Shown: positions 15,832 through 24,886, counted from the stretch's first letter. The stretch: DNA of 43,093 bases from an uncultured bacterium (GCA_937920515.1 CALEUG010000028.1:1-43093), one strand, 5' to 3'. Program-made: numbers and translations. Notes: generated by a model not told the origin, from the sequence alone.

Positions 15832-17193
15832 ATGGCCGGAAGGCAACTGGTGTCCAGGATGTTTGAGGTCATCGGCGAGGCCCTGCAGGCAGACCATTTC
15901 CAGCTGGTGGCCTTCGACTTCAGGCAGAGGCCCTTCTTCCAGCAGCTCCGGGGAAAGAAGGCGGCTCTCGGTGAGGGCGAGCGTCTCCAGCTTATCAACC
16001 GGGCGCTGGAAAATGGAAAACTGCTGGCCAGCCGGGCTAATCATGGCCAGGATATCCTGGTGGCCTGCTATCCGTTCTGCTATCAGGGGCGAACGTTCGG
16101 GTATGCCTACCTGGAAAAACACCAACCGGAGGCGACCCTGACCGAAACCGAAAAGGATATTCTGTCCTCGGCCCTGCCGATGGTTAAACTGCTGGCCAGT
16201 GAAAGCACGCCGCCCGAGGAAGTGAAAGTTCAGCCCGAGGCGACCGGCCTGGAATTTCTTGGCCTCAGCCAGCCCTTCCGGTTGATAAGAGAGCTAATTG
16301 AAAAAGTAAAAGAAGTCAGTTCGCCGGTCCTGATCACCGGTGAAAGCGGAACAGGGAAGGAACTCATAGCCCGCATCATACATCACGGCGGGGTCCGCCG
16401 GCATGGCCAGTTCGTGGCTGTTAACTGCAGCGCCATCCCCGACAACCTGCTGGAATCAGAGCTTTTCGGTTATGCCAGGGGGGCCTTTACCGGAGCCCTG
16501 CGCGACAGGCCCGGCCTGGTGGAAGAAGCCAGCGGAGGCACCTTCTTCCTTGATGAAATCGGCGACCTGTCGCTTCCGCTCCAGGCCAAGATTCTGCGGG
16601 TCCTGCAGGAGAAAGAAATCAGGCGCATAGGCGAAAACCGCAGCCGCCGGGTGGATGTCAGGTTCATCAGTGCCACCCATCGCAACCTGGAGCAGGAAGT
16701 GGCCGCTGGCCGGTTCAGGCAGGACCTGTATTACCGCCTGAGAATCATCACCATCGAAATCCCTCCCCTCCGCCGGCGGCCGGAAGATATCCTGGTACTG
16801 GTCAATCATTTCCTGGATAAATACTGCCGCGAAATGAATAAACCCAGGGCCTTCTTTTCTCCGCCGGCCCTGGAACTTCTTCTGAAGTACACCTGGCCGG
16901 GGAACGTCCGCGAGCTGCAGAATGAAATCCAGCGGGCTCTGGTGCTGGCTGGCGGCAGCCAGGTCCTGGGAGAAGAGCTTCTGTCCGATGATATCAAGAA
17001 GTCAAAGGACAGGCCACTGCCCGACCGCTGGGATTATTCCCGGGCCAAAGCCGAGTTCGAAAAAAAATTCCTGGGCGAAGCCCTGCGCCACTTCAATTTC
17101 CACCGGGCCCGGACGGCTGCGGCCATCGGCCTGACCCGCCAGGGGCTATTCCGACTTATCAAGAAGTACGGATTGGATCGCGAGCTGAATTGA
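15832..17193 (+). CDS. Sigma-54-dependent transcriptional activator (GAF-like, AAA+, Fis-type HTH)
   Basis: A 453-residue enhancer-binding protein. Residues ~1-125 form a GAF-like sensor domain, not a receiver: there is no phospho-acceptor aspartate pattern, so it likely responds to a ligand or signal protein and not to a histidine kinase. The AAA+ domain follows with Walker A GESGTGKE (170-177), the sigma-54-contacting GAFTGA loop (217-222) and Walker B GGTFFLDEIGD (236-245). The end (RTAAAIGLTRQGLFRLIKKYGL) is a Fis-type helix-turn-helix. All parts needed to melt sigma-54 promoters are present. An AAAGGA precedes the ATG. I found no sigma-54 promoter by eye, so the targets are unknown. The small gene 39 bases downstream is probably in the same transcript. 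Confidence 0.93.
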   Translation: MAGRQLVSRMFEVIGEALQADHFQLVAFDFRQRPFFQQLRGKKAALGEGERLQLINRALENGKLLASRANHGQDILVACYPFCYQGRTFGYAYLEKHQPEATLTETEKDILSSALPMVKLLASESTPPEEVKVQPEATGLEFLGLSQPFRLIRELIEKVKEVSSPVLITGESGTGKELIARIIHHGGVRRHGQFVAVNCSAIPDNLLESELFGYARGAFTGALRDRPGLVEEASGGTFFLDEIGDLSLPLQAKILRVLQEKEIRRIGENRSRRVDVRFISATHRNLEQEVAAGRFRQDLYYRLRIITIEIPPLRRRPEDILVLVNHFLDKYCREMNKPRAFFSPPALELLLKYTWPGNVRELQNEIQRALVLAGGSQVLGEELLSDDIKKSKDRPLPDRWDYSRAKAEFEKKFLGEALRHFNFHRARTAAAIGLTRQGLFRLIKKYGLDRELN

Positions 17194-17232
17194 GTTGAAG
17201 CGCCGGTTTTTTTCTGTTAGATTCTAAGTATC

Positions 17233-17547
17233 ATGGAAGGCAAAGAGAAAAAAAATAAAGGGGAGAAGGTCTTCGAGCTGGTCTGCCCGCACTGCGGCGC
17301 CCGCCTCTGGGTTGATTTCAGCTTGAAGGAAATCATCCAGTCGGAAAAGGGTCAGAAAAAGAAAGCCTCTTTTGACGAGCTGCTGCTCAAGGAGAAAAAG
17401 AAGGCCGAGGAGATCGGACAGAAGTTCGATTCCACCGTGGAACTCCGCCAGAAAAAGCTGGAACAGGCCAAGCAGGCCTTCGAGAAGGCCCTGAGCCACC
17501 TGGACGAACTGGAACAGGAGATAGAGGAAGAGAAGGATAAAGAATGA
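17233..17547 (+). CDS. Small CxxC coiled-coil protein (104 aa)
   Basis: A highly charged protein with one CPHC motif near residue 18 in a FELVCPHCGARLWVDF setting that looks like half a zinc ribbon, followed by a long Lys/Glu-rich helix (~35-104) with heptad-like spacing, probably a coiled coil. Two chains could pair and share one zinc ion through the single CxxC each. It follows the sigma-54 activator by 39 bases. I know no function. The start could also lie a few codons downstream, but the codons at the front are compatible with the rest. Confidence 0.65.
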   Translation: MEGKEKKNKGEKVFELVCPHCGARLWVDFSLKEIIQSEKGQKKKASFDELLLKEKKKAEEIGQKFDSTVELRQKKLEQAKQAFEKALSHLDELEQEIEEEKDKE

Positions 17548-17642
17548 CCTGACAGATAAGTTGCGGGTGGCAGAATTTTTCTAATTCCAGGCGTGGTCTT
17601 TAACTGCGACTGCAGAGTTTTTAAGTTCCTGCGAAAATGATT

Positions 17643-19079
17643 TTAACTTCCCGGCTGGGTCTCGTCCTCGCGGATTTTCCTGGCCATGGTAAAACCGGTA
17701 AAGCCAAACACAGCCAGGATTATCACCGCAAAGTAATTGGAAAAGGCGTAGAACAGATAACTGAAAGTAGGTACGCCCAGGGTCCCGGTGATGTAAACTC
17801 CGGCCATGCTCCAGGGTATGAGCGGCACGATTATCCCGCCGCTTTCCTCGATGATCCGCGACAGGTTCTTGGCGGCCAGGCCCTTTTTCCTGTAGGCATC
17901 CGACAGCAACTCGGCCGGGATGATCATAGAAAGGTAAGAACTGCCGGTAATCAGTGCGGACAGGATGGCGGTGCCGATGGTGGTCAGCACCAGGCTCCAG
18001 ACCCTGTCGGCGAATTTCATGATCTTTTCCAGGATGACGGCCAGCATACCGGTTTTCTGCATGATGCCGCCGAAGCTGAAGGCGGTGAAGGCCACCAGCT
18101 GGGTTTCCATCATGCTCATCAGGCCACCGCGGGAAATCAGGCGGTCGACGGCTTCCAGCCCGGTACTGGCGGAATAACCGGAATTGACAGCCTGGGCCAC
18201 CTGAACCAGGCTGCTCTTCTGAAAGATGACAGCCAGGGCCGCGGCCACCACCGATGAAATCAGCATCCCCGGAATGGTTGGCTTCCTGGTAAAAGCGTAA
18301 TAAAAAACAATCAGGATGGGAATCAAAAGCAACAGGTTGAAATCGAAATTTCTTTCCAGAGTGGAAGTAATCTGCTGGATTTTTTCCCGGTCAAATTCCC
18401 GGCCGCCGTACTTCAGGCCCATGAAGAAATAAATCACCAGGCCGGCCAGCCAGGCCGGAGTTCCCGACCAGAACATGTGCTTGATGTGGTCAAAGAGGTT
18501 GGAGCCGGCAGTCACCGCGGCCAGGTTGGGTATATCCGAAAGGGGAGACATCTTGTCCCCGAAATAGGCTCCGGCCACGATGGCTCCGGCTGCCGGCCCC
18601 AGCGGAATTCCCAGGCCCATGGCTATTCCGATGAAGGCCACCCCCAGGGTGCCGATGGTCCCCCAGGAGGTGCCGCAGGCCAGGGAAGTCAGGGTGCAGA
18701 CCAGGCAGGCCGTGACCAGAAAATATTTCGGGGAAATGAGCTTGAGGCCGTAGTAGATAATCATTGGTATGGTGCCGCTGGCAATCCAGGTGGCCACCAG
18801 CACTCCGACCGCCAGCATGATCAGGATGGCCGGCAGGGCTTTTCTGATGCTTTCCACGATTCCGGCTTCCATATCCTTCCAGGAATATCGGAGATAAGCA
18901 CCGAGGCAGGCGGTGATGAAGGCTGCGGCCACCAGCAGCACCTGGGCTTTTATCCGGTAAATACCGTAACCTATGCCCAGCAAGAGGGCCATGGAAACAA
19001 GGGGAATAAGAGCCAGTCCGAATGATGGTTTTTTAGGACCCGGCCGGATTTCCTTCTCAACGTTACCTTTTTCTTTCAT
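17643..19079 (-). CDS. nhaC: NhaC-family Na+/H+ antiporter
   Basis: A 478-residue inner-membrane protein with about eleven to twelve hydrophobic helices. It contains the NhaC-type core TSLACGTSWGTIGTLGVAFIGI and GAYFGDKMSPLSD, the latter holding the conserved ion-pathway acidic residue. Members exchange sodium for protons, and some exchange carboxylates (malate/lactate). The start at 19079 has AGGAGA six bases upstream; an upstream in-frame start at 19130 has none. It lies 86 bases downstream of iadA on the same strand, so the two are likely one transcript, and the transporter may handle products or ions linked to aspartate release. It is convergent with the coiled-coil gene. Confidence 0.85.
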   Translation of the reverse strand: MKEKGNVEKEIRPGPKKPSFGLALIPLVSMALLLGIGYGIYRIKAQVLLVAAAFITACLGAYLRYSWKDMEAGIVESIRKALPAILIMLAVGVLVATWIASGTIPMIIYYGLKLISPKYFLVTACLVCTLTSLACGTSWGTIGTLGVAFIGIAMGLGIPLGPAAGAIVAGAYFGDKMSPLSDIPNLAAVTAGSNLFDHIKHMFWSGTPAWLAGLVIYFFMGLKYGGREFDREKIQQITSTLERNFDFNLLLLIPILIVFYYAFTRKPTIPGMLISSVVAAALAVIFQKSSLVQVAQAVNSGYSASTGLEAVDRLISRGGLMSMMETQLVAFTAFSFGGIMQKTGMLAVILEKIMKFADRVWSLVLTTIGTAILSALITGSSYLSMIIPAELLSDAYRKKGLAAKNLSRIIEESGGIIVPLIPWSMAGVYITGTLGVPTFSYLFYAFSNYFAVIILAVFGFTGFTMARKIREDETQPGS

Positions 19080-19165
19080 CTCTTTCTCCTGCTGTCGGCC
19101 GGGGTCGGTTCTGCCCGGCCTGAATCGCAAGGCGTCCGTAAAGTTAAAAAAGTAAATGAATAAGT

Positions 19166-20329
19166 CTATATGACGAAAGTGCTTCTAACCTTGAGCTGTC
19201 CCTCTTCCACCATCAACCGGCCGCGGCTGAAGACGTATTTGATCTGGAGCTCTTCATCTAACAACAGGAGGTCAGCGTCATAACCCGGGAGAAGCTTACC
19301 TTTCCCCGGCAGCCTGTAAAAATCAGCGGCGTTGGTGGAAAAGACGGCCACGGCTTCTTCCAGGGTCAGTACGTTTTTCTGGACAGCTTTCCTGAAAGCC
19401 CGGATAAAATCCTTCTGGCTGGCCACGGTCAGGGCCACCAGCTTGCCCTTTTCATCAAAGACGGGCAGACTGCCGTTGGCGTCGGAACTAATGGTAACCC
19501 GCGTGAGCGGGAGTCCCAGTGATTTAATTTCATTCAGAGCTTCCGTGACGCTGACTTCATCCGGGTCGCAGGGTTCCGGACCACAGGTGAAATCAACAAA
19601 ACCACCACGCCTTATCCACTCCATTGCCCGGGAGAACAGGTGGCGGTTGCGGTTGGCGTGGGTGGCAATCACCTGGACGGCCGGAAGCTCGCTTTCTTCC
19701 AGCATCCTGAAAAAATATTCCAGAGCGCGCCGGCCGTCTCCCAGGTGAAAATGGGCCACGCCGGCCTTTCCCCCTAACAGGCCGCCGACCCGGCACTCGG
19801 CCACCAGCTTGAGAAATTCTTCAAAGGTCGGCTGGGAAGAGCGATGGTCGGAGAGGGCAATTTCTCCGGCCCCTATCACTTTATCAATCAGGGCTATGTC
19901 CGACCTAACGCTTCCGGTGATGGTCGGAGTCGGCAGGTTGTAGGCCCCGGTATATATCCAGGTGCTGAGTCCTTCTATTTCCAGGGCCCTGGCCTTGGCC
20001 AGAAGCGAGCTCATGTGCCTGGTGATGCTATCAGTGCCCAGGCAGCCGATGACAGTGGTCACCCCGCAGCTCAGGCAGTCTTCAAGTCTGATTTCCGGGG
20101 CCCGGGTGGCCGGACCGCCCTCGCCGCCGCCCCCCAGGATGTGGACGTGAGGGTCGATGAAGCCAGGGATGGCAGTCAACCCCTGTCCCTGGATTACAGC
20201 GAATTCCAGTCCCCCCAAGCTTACCCGCCCGGCTTCTATTACGGCAACAATTTTTTCGCCGGCTATCAACAGGTCCTGGCGGCCTGGACCCCCGCCAGCA
20301 ATTTTTACGTTTTTTATCAGGGTAAACAT
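19166..20329 (-). CDS. iadA: Isoaspartyl dipeptidase (beta-aspartyl-peptidase), amidohydrolase family
   Basis: A 387-residue cytoplasmic metalloenzyme that cleaves isoaspartyl dipeptides left from degraded proteins. The amidohydrolase landmarks are present: PGFIDPHVHILGGGGEGG (His61, His63), the FHLGD histidine (His195), THANRNRH (His224) and SSDANGSLP (Asp283). The IadA-type loops YTGAY and SDHRSSQP are also there. Where I would expect the carboxylated bridging lysine, the sequence reads GEIALSDHR, placing Glu156 there; a glutamate bridge is plausible but needs alignment. A weak GAGAGA precedes the ATG. The gene leads the iadA-nhaC pair. Confidence 0.9.
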   Translation of the reverse strand: MFTLIKNVKIAGGGPGRQDLLIAGEKIVAVIEAGRVSLGGLEFAVIQGQGLTAIPGFIDPHVHILGGGGEGGPATRAPEIRLEDCLSCGVTTVIGCLGTDSITRHMSSLLAKARALEIEGLSTWIYTGAYNLPTPTITGSVRSDIALIDKVIGAGEIALSDHRSSQPTFEEFLKLVAECRVGGLLGGKAGVAHFHLGDGRRALEYFFRMLEESELPAVQVIATHANRNRHLFSRAMEWIRRGGFVDFTCGPEPCDPDEVSVTEALNEIKSLGLPLTRVTISSDANGSLPVFDEKGKLVALTVASQKDFIRAFRKAVQKNVLTLEEAVAVFSTNAADFYRLPGKGKLLPGYDADLLLLDEELQIKYVFSRGRLMVEEGQLKVRSTFVI

Positions 20330-20555
20330 TTTTCTATCTCTCTTTCAGGTTGATGTTGATAAAATAAATTAACACGCTTTCCTGCGACTGACAAGAAAAA
20401 TCCTGCTAATTAAAGGGGAAGGGATGAGAGTAAAATTACGTTGTGGGAGATAACAGGCGAAAAAAAGCCCGGTAAACATTTCCGCCCGCTGCGTCGTTTC
20501 ATCCACGAAACGAGGTGAGAAGTGAAAGCTTGGGTTTTCAGGCAAGCAGACCTGA

Positions 20556-20808
20556 ATGACAGATAGAGCCCGGCTTTTGAGACTTCTGGAAGATTATGGA
20601 AGAGACCTTATGTCTTTTGCCCTGAGCCTGCTCAGAAGCCGACCCGAGGCGGAAGATGCCTGTCAGGACATGGTGATACAAATGCTCAGACACTGGCACA
20701 GGGTCGATAAGAGCAGGAACCTCAAAAGCTGGACTTTTCCCATAACTGTACCGGAAATGCCTGGACCAGCTCAAAAGGCGCCGGCGGTTCTTAAATTTCT
20801 TCAACTAA
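20556..20808 (+). pseudogene. ECF sigma-factor remnant (region 2)
   Basis: The first ~60 codons read as sigma-70 region 2 of an ECF factor (FALSLLRSRPEAEDACQDMVIQMLRHW, then SRNLKSW). After that the homology jumps to another frame (LYRKCLDQLKRRRRFLNFFN) and stops at 20806-20808, so a frameshift lies near 20730-20750. Region 4, which binds the -35, is absent, and no anti-sigma gene follows. The frame that stays open to 20897 does not resemble a sigma factor. Upstream lies a hairpin CGTTTC-atccac-GAAACG (20495-20512), possibly part of the old leader. Confidence 0.75.
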
Positions 20809-20928
20809 GTTCCCGAAAGCCAGAAGCCCGGTTTTTCACCTGCCTGAAAGAGAGTTCAGTCTGCGGCTGGGTGTTTCTGGCCGAAAGCTTAAAGTAATTG
20901 GCCGGCTGGTCGGGGCCTGAAAATTCTT

Positions 20929-20957
20929 TTGAAATTTGAATTGCTCTGGGCTAAAAT
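20929..20957 (+). promoter_or_regulatory. Promoter of the PlsC-like gene
   Basis: -35 TTGAAA (20929-20934), 17-base spacer, -10 TAAAAT (20952-20957). Transcription would begin about 20964, only two or three bases before the ATG at 20967, so the message would be leaderless. Confidence 0.6.
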
Positions 20958-20966
20958 AATTAGCCC
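20948..20966. promoter_or_regulatory. GGGCTAA-N5-TTAGCCC operator-like dyad
   Basis: A perfect 7-bp inverted repeat with a 5-base centre that covers the -10 and ends directly before the start codon of the PlsC-like gene. Binding there would block the promoter. Confidence 0.5.
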
Positions 20967-21734
20967 ATGCCGAGGACCTTTGAAGAAGAACTGAAGAATT
21001 TCGAAAATTTTATCCAGAGAATCAGCAGCCTGGCCCTCTTTCCCAAGAAACTGGTGGTTAAAGGCGCGGAAAATTTTGTCCGGGAGGGGCCGAACATCAT
21101 CGTCGGCAACCATGTCGGCAGCTATAAGGATGTGGCCGTGCTGTTCAAGACCGTCCCCCGACCGATTTTCTTTACCGCCAACAGGATGATTTTTTCCAAG
21201 GAAGAATTCAGCTTCCTGGTTCGCAAGCATCTTTACCGCAGCATGAAAAACTTCGGCCTGATGGTTCATTTCCTGCTCAATCCGTTTTTTACCCTTATCG
21301 TCCGCTACATTTCATCCAACATAGCCAGAGTTGGCTACATTCCGGTTGACCTCTATGAGGGGCGGGCGGCCGCGGTCAGGAAATGCCAGGAATACCTGAA
21401 GCTGGGGAGGGCCATTGTCCTGTTGCAGGGGCGTGGTCACTTTGACGATGCCGACCCCAACCCCTACGTGGCCCGCTTCCGCCACGGTCCGGCGGCCATG
21501 GCCTATAACCTTTATCAAGAAGACCGGCTGGATGTCCCGGTTACTCCGCTGGCCTTTTTTGGCACGCACATACCCTTCGGCGTTCCAGCCACGGTCCAGG
21601 TCAACGTCGGCCAGCCGATGTTCATCAGCCGCTACTGGGTGGAAAACAACGGCAAGCAGACAGTCGAGAATTTTCGCCAGGCTCTCGAAAAGACTGTCAA
21701 CAGCCTGTTCCTGGAGCTTTTGCGTAACCGGTGA
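20967..21734 (+). CDS. PlsC-like lysophospholipid acyltransferase family protein
   Basis: A 255-residue protein of the glycerolipid acyltransferase superfamily. The catalytic block appears as NHVGSYKD (His49, Asp55) after IIVG, and the phosphate-binding region appears as VLLQGRGHFDD in place of the usual FPEGTRS. Between them is a hydrophobic stretch (FLLNPFFTLIVRYI) suited to membrane contact. The His-Asp spacing is five residues instead of four, and the second motif is divergent, so the acyl acceptor may not be lysophosphatidate. The start has no ribosome site; the promoter puts the transcript end almost on the ATG. It stands alone, 72 bases before the transporter gene. Confidence 0.75.
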   Translation: MPRTFEEELKNFENFIQRISSLALFPKKLVVKGAENFVREGPNIIVGNHVGSYKDVAVLFKTVPRPIFFTANRMIFSKEEFSFLVRKHLYRSMKNFGLMVHFLLNPFFTLIVRYISSNIARVGYIPVDLYEGRAAAVRKCQEYLKLGRAIVLLQGRGHFDDADPNPYVARFRHGPAAMAYNLYQEDRLDVPVTPLAFFGTHIPFGVPATVQVNVGQPMFISRYWVENNGKQTVENFRQALEKTVNSLFLELLRNR

Positions 21735-21806
21735 TAGCCGGTTAAGATATAAATTTTCTGAGCAATCAGGCTGATCAATTAAAATCGATTAAAAGGAGAG
21801 TGAGCA

Positions 21807-23489
21807 ATGTTCAAAGGACATCCGCGGGGATTGTTTGTGGCCTTTTTTGCCAACATGGGAGAACGCTTTGGTTTCTACACCATGGTCAGCATCTTTGTCC
21901 TGTTCTTGCAGGCCAAGTACGGGATGACACCGGGGCAGACCGGGTTCATGTATGCCACCTTCATGTTCTTCGTCTATTTCTTCCCGCTGCTGGGTGGTTT
22001 CCTGGCCGACCGGGTGCTGGGCTATGGCCGGACCATCAGCATAGGCCTGGTGGTCATGTTCATCGGTTACCTGCTGCTGGCTCTGCCAACCAGGTTTCAG
22101 ACCGGCTTTGCCCTGGTGGTGGCAGCCCTGGCCACCATTGCCCTTGGCACCGGACTGTTCAAGGGCAACCTCCAGGCCCTGGTGGGCAATCTCTACGATG
22201 ACCCGAAATACAGCCATATGCGGGACCGGGCCTTTACCATTTTTTACATGGGAATTAACATAGGGGCCATGTTTGCTCCGTCAGCTTCCGAGGTTGTTTC
22301 CAATTTCATCCTGAAGAAAAGCAACTTCTTTTACGATGCCAGGATACCGGCCCTGGCCCACGATTACTTGAACGGGAAACTGGCCGATGTCAACCAGCTC
22401 CTGGAACTGGCCCAGAAACAGAACCCGGCCATAACCCTGGATGGACTCCGGCAGTTTGCTGAAACCTACCTGGGAACCCTGAGCAAGTCCTATCATTTCG
22501 GGTTTGGTGTGGCCTGTATCAGTCTGATAATCTCGATGTTAATTTTCTGGGGCTTTAGAAAATATTACCGGCAGGCCGATGTCAGCGAAAAGCAGAAAGA
22601 AAAGTCAGCCGAGCTTAAAGCCCAGATGATTCAACTGACGCCGGAGCAGACCAGGCAGCGCCTGGTGGCCCTGGGCCTGGTCTTCCTGGTGGTCATCTTC
22701 TTCTGGATGGCTTTCCACCAGTCGGCGGTCACCATGACCTTCTTCGCCCGCGACTACACTGTCAAGCAGGTGGGCAAGCTGACCAACCTCTGGTTCGACC
22801 TGGGCGGTCTGCTGCCGCTTTTCCTGTCGATAGTGGGCCTGGTCTTCCTGGTGAAGAAGGGGGTGTCTAAGGGTGGTCGGATAGCCGGCGGGCTGGCCTT
22901 TGTCATTTTTGCTGTTCTGACTTACCTTCGCTACAGCACCTACCCCGAGGTCAGTCCCTTCCAGCCCCAGCGCTTCCAGCATTTCAATCCCTTCTTCATC
23001 GTCGCCCTGTCCCCGCTGATTATCGGGATTTTTTCTTACCTGAATAAGATAGGCAAAGAGCCCTCGGCTCCCAGGAAAATAGGAATAGGCATGCTGCTGA
23101 CCGCAGTTTCTTTTTCCATCCTGGTCATAGCCTCGCTCAAGCTGCCCAGCCCGGCCGAGCTGGGGGGCAGGGTGGCTCCGCCCGAGTACCTGGTTTCTGT
23201 TTACTGGTTGATCAGCACTTACTTCCTGCTGACCATTGCCGAACTCTTTTTGAGCCCGATGGGTATTTCCTTTGTTTCCAGGGTGGCCCCGCCAAAATAT
23301 AAAGGTTTGATGCAGGGCGGCTGGTTTGCGGCCACGGCCACCGGCAATTACCTGGTGGGCCTGGTTGGTTACCTGTGGATGAAAGTTCCGCTCTGGGCTC
23401 TGTGGTCAATCCTGGTGGTGGCCTGCCTGCTCTCGGCTGCCTTTATGTTCAGCATCATGAAGCGGCTGGAGAAAGCGGCTTCAAGTTAA
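21807..23489 (+). CDS. POT/PTR2-family proton-dependent peptide transporter
   Basis: A 560-residue major-facilitator transporter of the proton-coupled oligopeptide (POT) family. The signature E-R-F-x-Y region reads NMGERFGFYTMVSIFVLF (residues ~17-34), followed by the loop motif GGFLADRVLGYGRTI. About 12-14 hydrophobic helices can be seen, with a long loop near residues 175-220. POT proteins import di- and tripeptides with protons through the inner membrane. An AAGGAGA seven bases before the ATG sets the start. It fits with the secreted S10 and M14 peptidases elsewhere in the window, which would supply short peptides. Confidence 0.9.
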   Translation: MFKGHPRGLFVAFFANMGERFGFYTMVSIFVLFLQAKYGMTPGQTGFMYATFMFFVYFFPLLGGFLADRVLGYGRTISIGLVVMFIGYLLLALPTRFQTGFALVVAALATIALGTGLFKGNLQALVGNLYDDPKYSHMRDRAFTIFYMGINIGAMFAPSASEVVSNFILKKSNFFYDARIPALAHDYLNGKLADVNQLLELAQKQNPAITLDGLRQFAETYLGTLSKSYHFGFGVACISLIISMLIFWGFRKYYRQADVSEKQKEKSAELKAQMIQLTPEQTRQRLVALGLVFLVVIFFWMAFHQSAVTMTFFARDYTVKQVGKLTNLWFDLGGLLPLFLSIVGLVFLVKKGVSKGGRIAGGLAFVIFAVLTYLRYSTYPEVSPFQPQRFQHFNPFFIVALSPLIIGIFSYLNKIGKEPSAPRKIGIGMLLTAVSFSILVIASLKLPSPAELGGRVAPPEYLVSVYWLISTYFLLTIAELFLSPMGISFVSRVAPPKYKGLMQGGWFAATATGNYLVGLVGYLWMKVPLWALWSILVVACLLSAAFMFSIMKRLEKAASS

Positions 23490-23803
23490 AGCCTGATCGG
23501 TTGACGGCGCGGTCGCTGGTTGAAACGGAGCGGCAAAACTGAGCTGGAAGCTTGAGTTATAGCGGGCTAACCTCAGGTTCAAGTCCGGGAAATGCGATCA
23601 GAAAAAAATATTAGTAACGACAAAGAGGAGACAGTTTCGAAGTTAATTGAGACAATAAGTTTATTTGATGACCCGGTGCCGGTCAGCTTCAAGGTTGAAA
23701 TTTTCATAATACTCTGGAAAAAAGGCAATAGCTCATTTAGACTGATTTCTGGAACGTCCGTGAGAACACGACCTGAAGCCGGTTTGAGGTCAGTAGTTTT
23801 ACC
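23490..23803. other. 314-base gap without a recognised gene
   Basis: Lies between the POT gene and the LpxR-family gene. A plus-strand frame of 86 codons starts at 23592 and overlaps the next gene, but it has no ribosome site and resembles nothing I know. No terminator or repeat stands out. Confidence 0.5.
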
Positions 23804-24886
23804 ATGCTTCCTGATACAAAGACAGGGTTTAAGGCTGGCCGGGCCAGGGTAATTATAACTTCTTTTGTGCTGGCGGTCTTGATGGGTAGCCTGGAGCTGC
23901 AGGCCCAGTTCAGACCGCCGGCCCGGGACCGGGGCAGCCTGGTTTTTTCACTGGAAAACGATGTCTGGCTGAAGCAGGACGAAGGCTATACCAACGGCGT
24001 CCAGTTGATGTGGATCACGCCGGAGCTGGGCCAGGATTCCGGGTCTTCCTTCCTGAGATGTCTGGCCGGGTTGAACCGGAAGCTTCTCGGTGGCGAGAAA
24101 AAGCAGGCGGCCAGCGGTGATGAGAATCGACCGGAGCAGCGAAGGGCCGGCCTGTCCCTGGTCCAGGGAATGTTCACTCCCGATAACCTGACCGAAAAGG
24201 AATTGATACCGGACGACCGTCCTTATGCCGGCCTTATCTATGCCAGCCTGGGGCTGGTTAAACTTGGCCCGCTTCATCAGGATTCGGCCGGGCTGGCTGT
24301 TGGGATCGTCGGGCCCCTCTCTCTGGCCGGGACCATTCAGCGCTGGCTTCACCGGACCTATGGCTGGACCTATCCAGAGGGCTGGGAGAACCAGCTCAAG
24401 AACGAACCGGTGGTGGAGCTGTGGTTTAACCGGCTCTGGACCTTAGTACCCCCCAGATTTTCTTTTCACGGTCTGCATCCGGTGGTCAAGGCCGGAGCCG
24501 GGGCCCAGGTCGGGAACCTGCTGGTAGCCGCGGCGGCCGTGGCCGACCTTAAACTCGGTTTCAACCTGGAAGCTCAGATGGATACTTTTACCGCGGCTCC
24601 GCTCTTTAACCATTTTGTAACCGGTCGGGCTACCCGGACTTCGGTTTATGCTTTCCTAAGGCTGGAAGGCCGGGCCGTGGCCAGGAATCTCCTGCTCCAG
24701 GGCAACACTTTTCAGGAAAGTCACGGGGTTGGTATCCATCCTCTGTACGGGCAGCTGTCGACCGGCCTGGCCTATCAGTCGCCACAGGCCGGGCTGATAG
24801 TCTATTTTGTGATGAGGACCAGGGAATTTGTCGGCCAGAAGTATAGAGAACCCTACTTTGGCCTGACCTTTTCTTTTAACCTGTAA
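23804..24886 (+). CDS. LpxR-family outer-membrane lipid A deacylase-like protein
   Basis: A 360-residue outer-membrane protein with a signal peptide (hydrophobic ITSFVLAVLMGSLELQAQ). The LpxR (DUF2219) landmarks are in order: SLENDVWLKQDEGYTNGVQL (Asn52, Asp53, Thr63), DDRPYAGLIYASLG (~138-150), then VGIVGPLSLAGTIQRWLH (His183) and GWENQLKNEP. In Salmonella LpxR the equivalent Asn, Asp and His belong to the calcium-dependent active site that removes the 3'-acyloxyacyl chain of lipid A. The barrel ends in LTFSFNL. All motif positions are present, so it may be active, but many bacteria carry this family with untested substrates. It implies a lipid-A-type outer membrane. The start lacks an obvious ribosome site. 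Confidence 0.85.
   Translation: MLPDTKTGFKAGRARVIITSFVLAVLMGSLELQAQFRPPARDRGSLVFSLENDVWLKQDEGYTNGVQLMWITPELGQDSGSSFLRCLAGLNRKLLGGEKKQAASGDENRPEQRRAGLSLVQGMFTPDNLTEKELIPDDRPYAGLIYASLGLVKLGPLHQDSAGLAVGIVGPLSLAGTIQRWLHRTYGWTYPEGWENQLKNEPVVELWFNRLWTLVPPRFSFHGLHPVVKAGAGAQVGNLLVAAAAVADLKLGFNLEAQMDTFTAAPLFNHFVTGRATRTSVYAFLRLEGRAVARNLLLQGNTFQESHGVGIHPLYGQLSTGLAYQSPQAGLIVYFVMRTREFVGQKYREPYFGLTFSFNL

Noticed and set aside
23592..23852. Possible 86-residue protein before the LpxR-family gene
   Set aside because: No ribosome site, overlaps the signal peptide of the next gene, and resembles nothing known.
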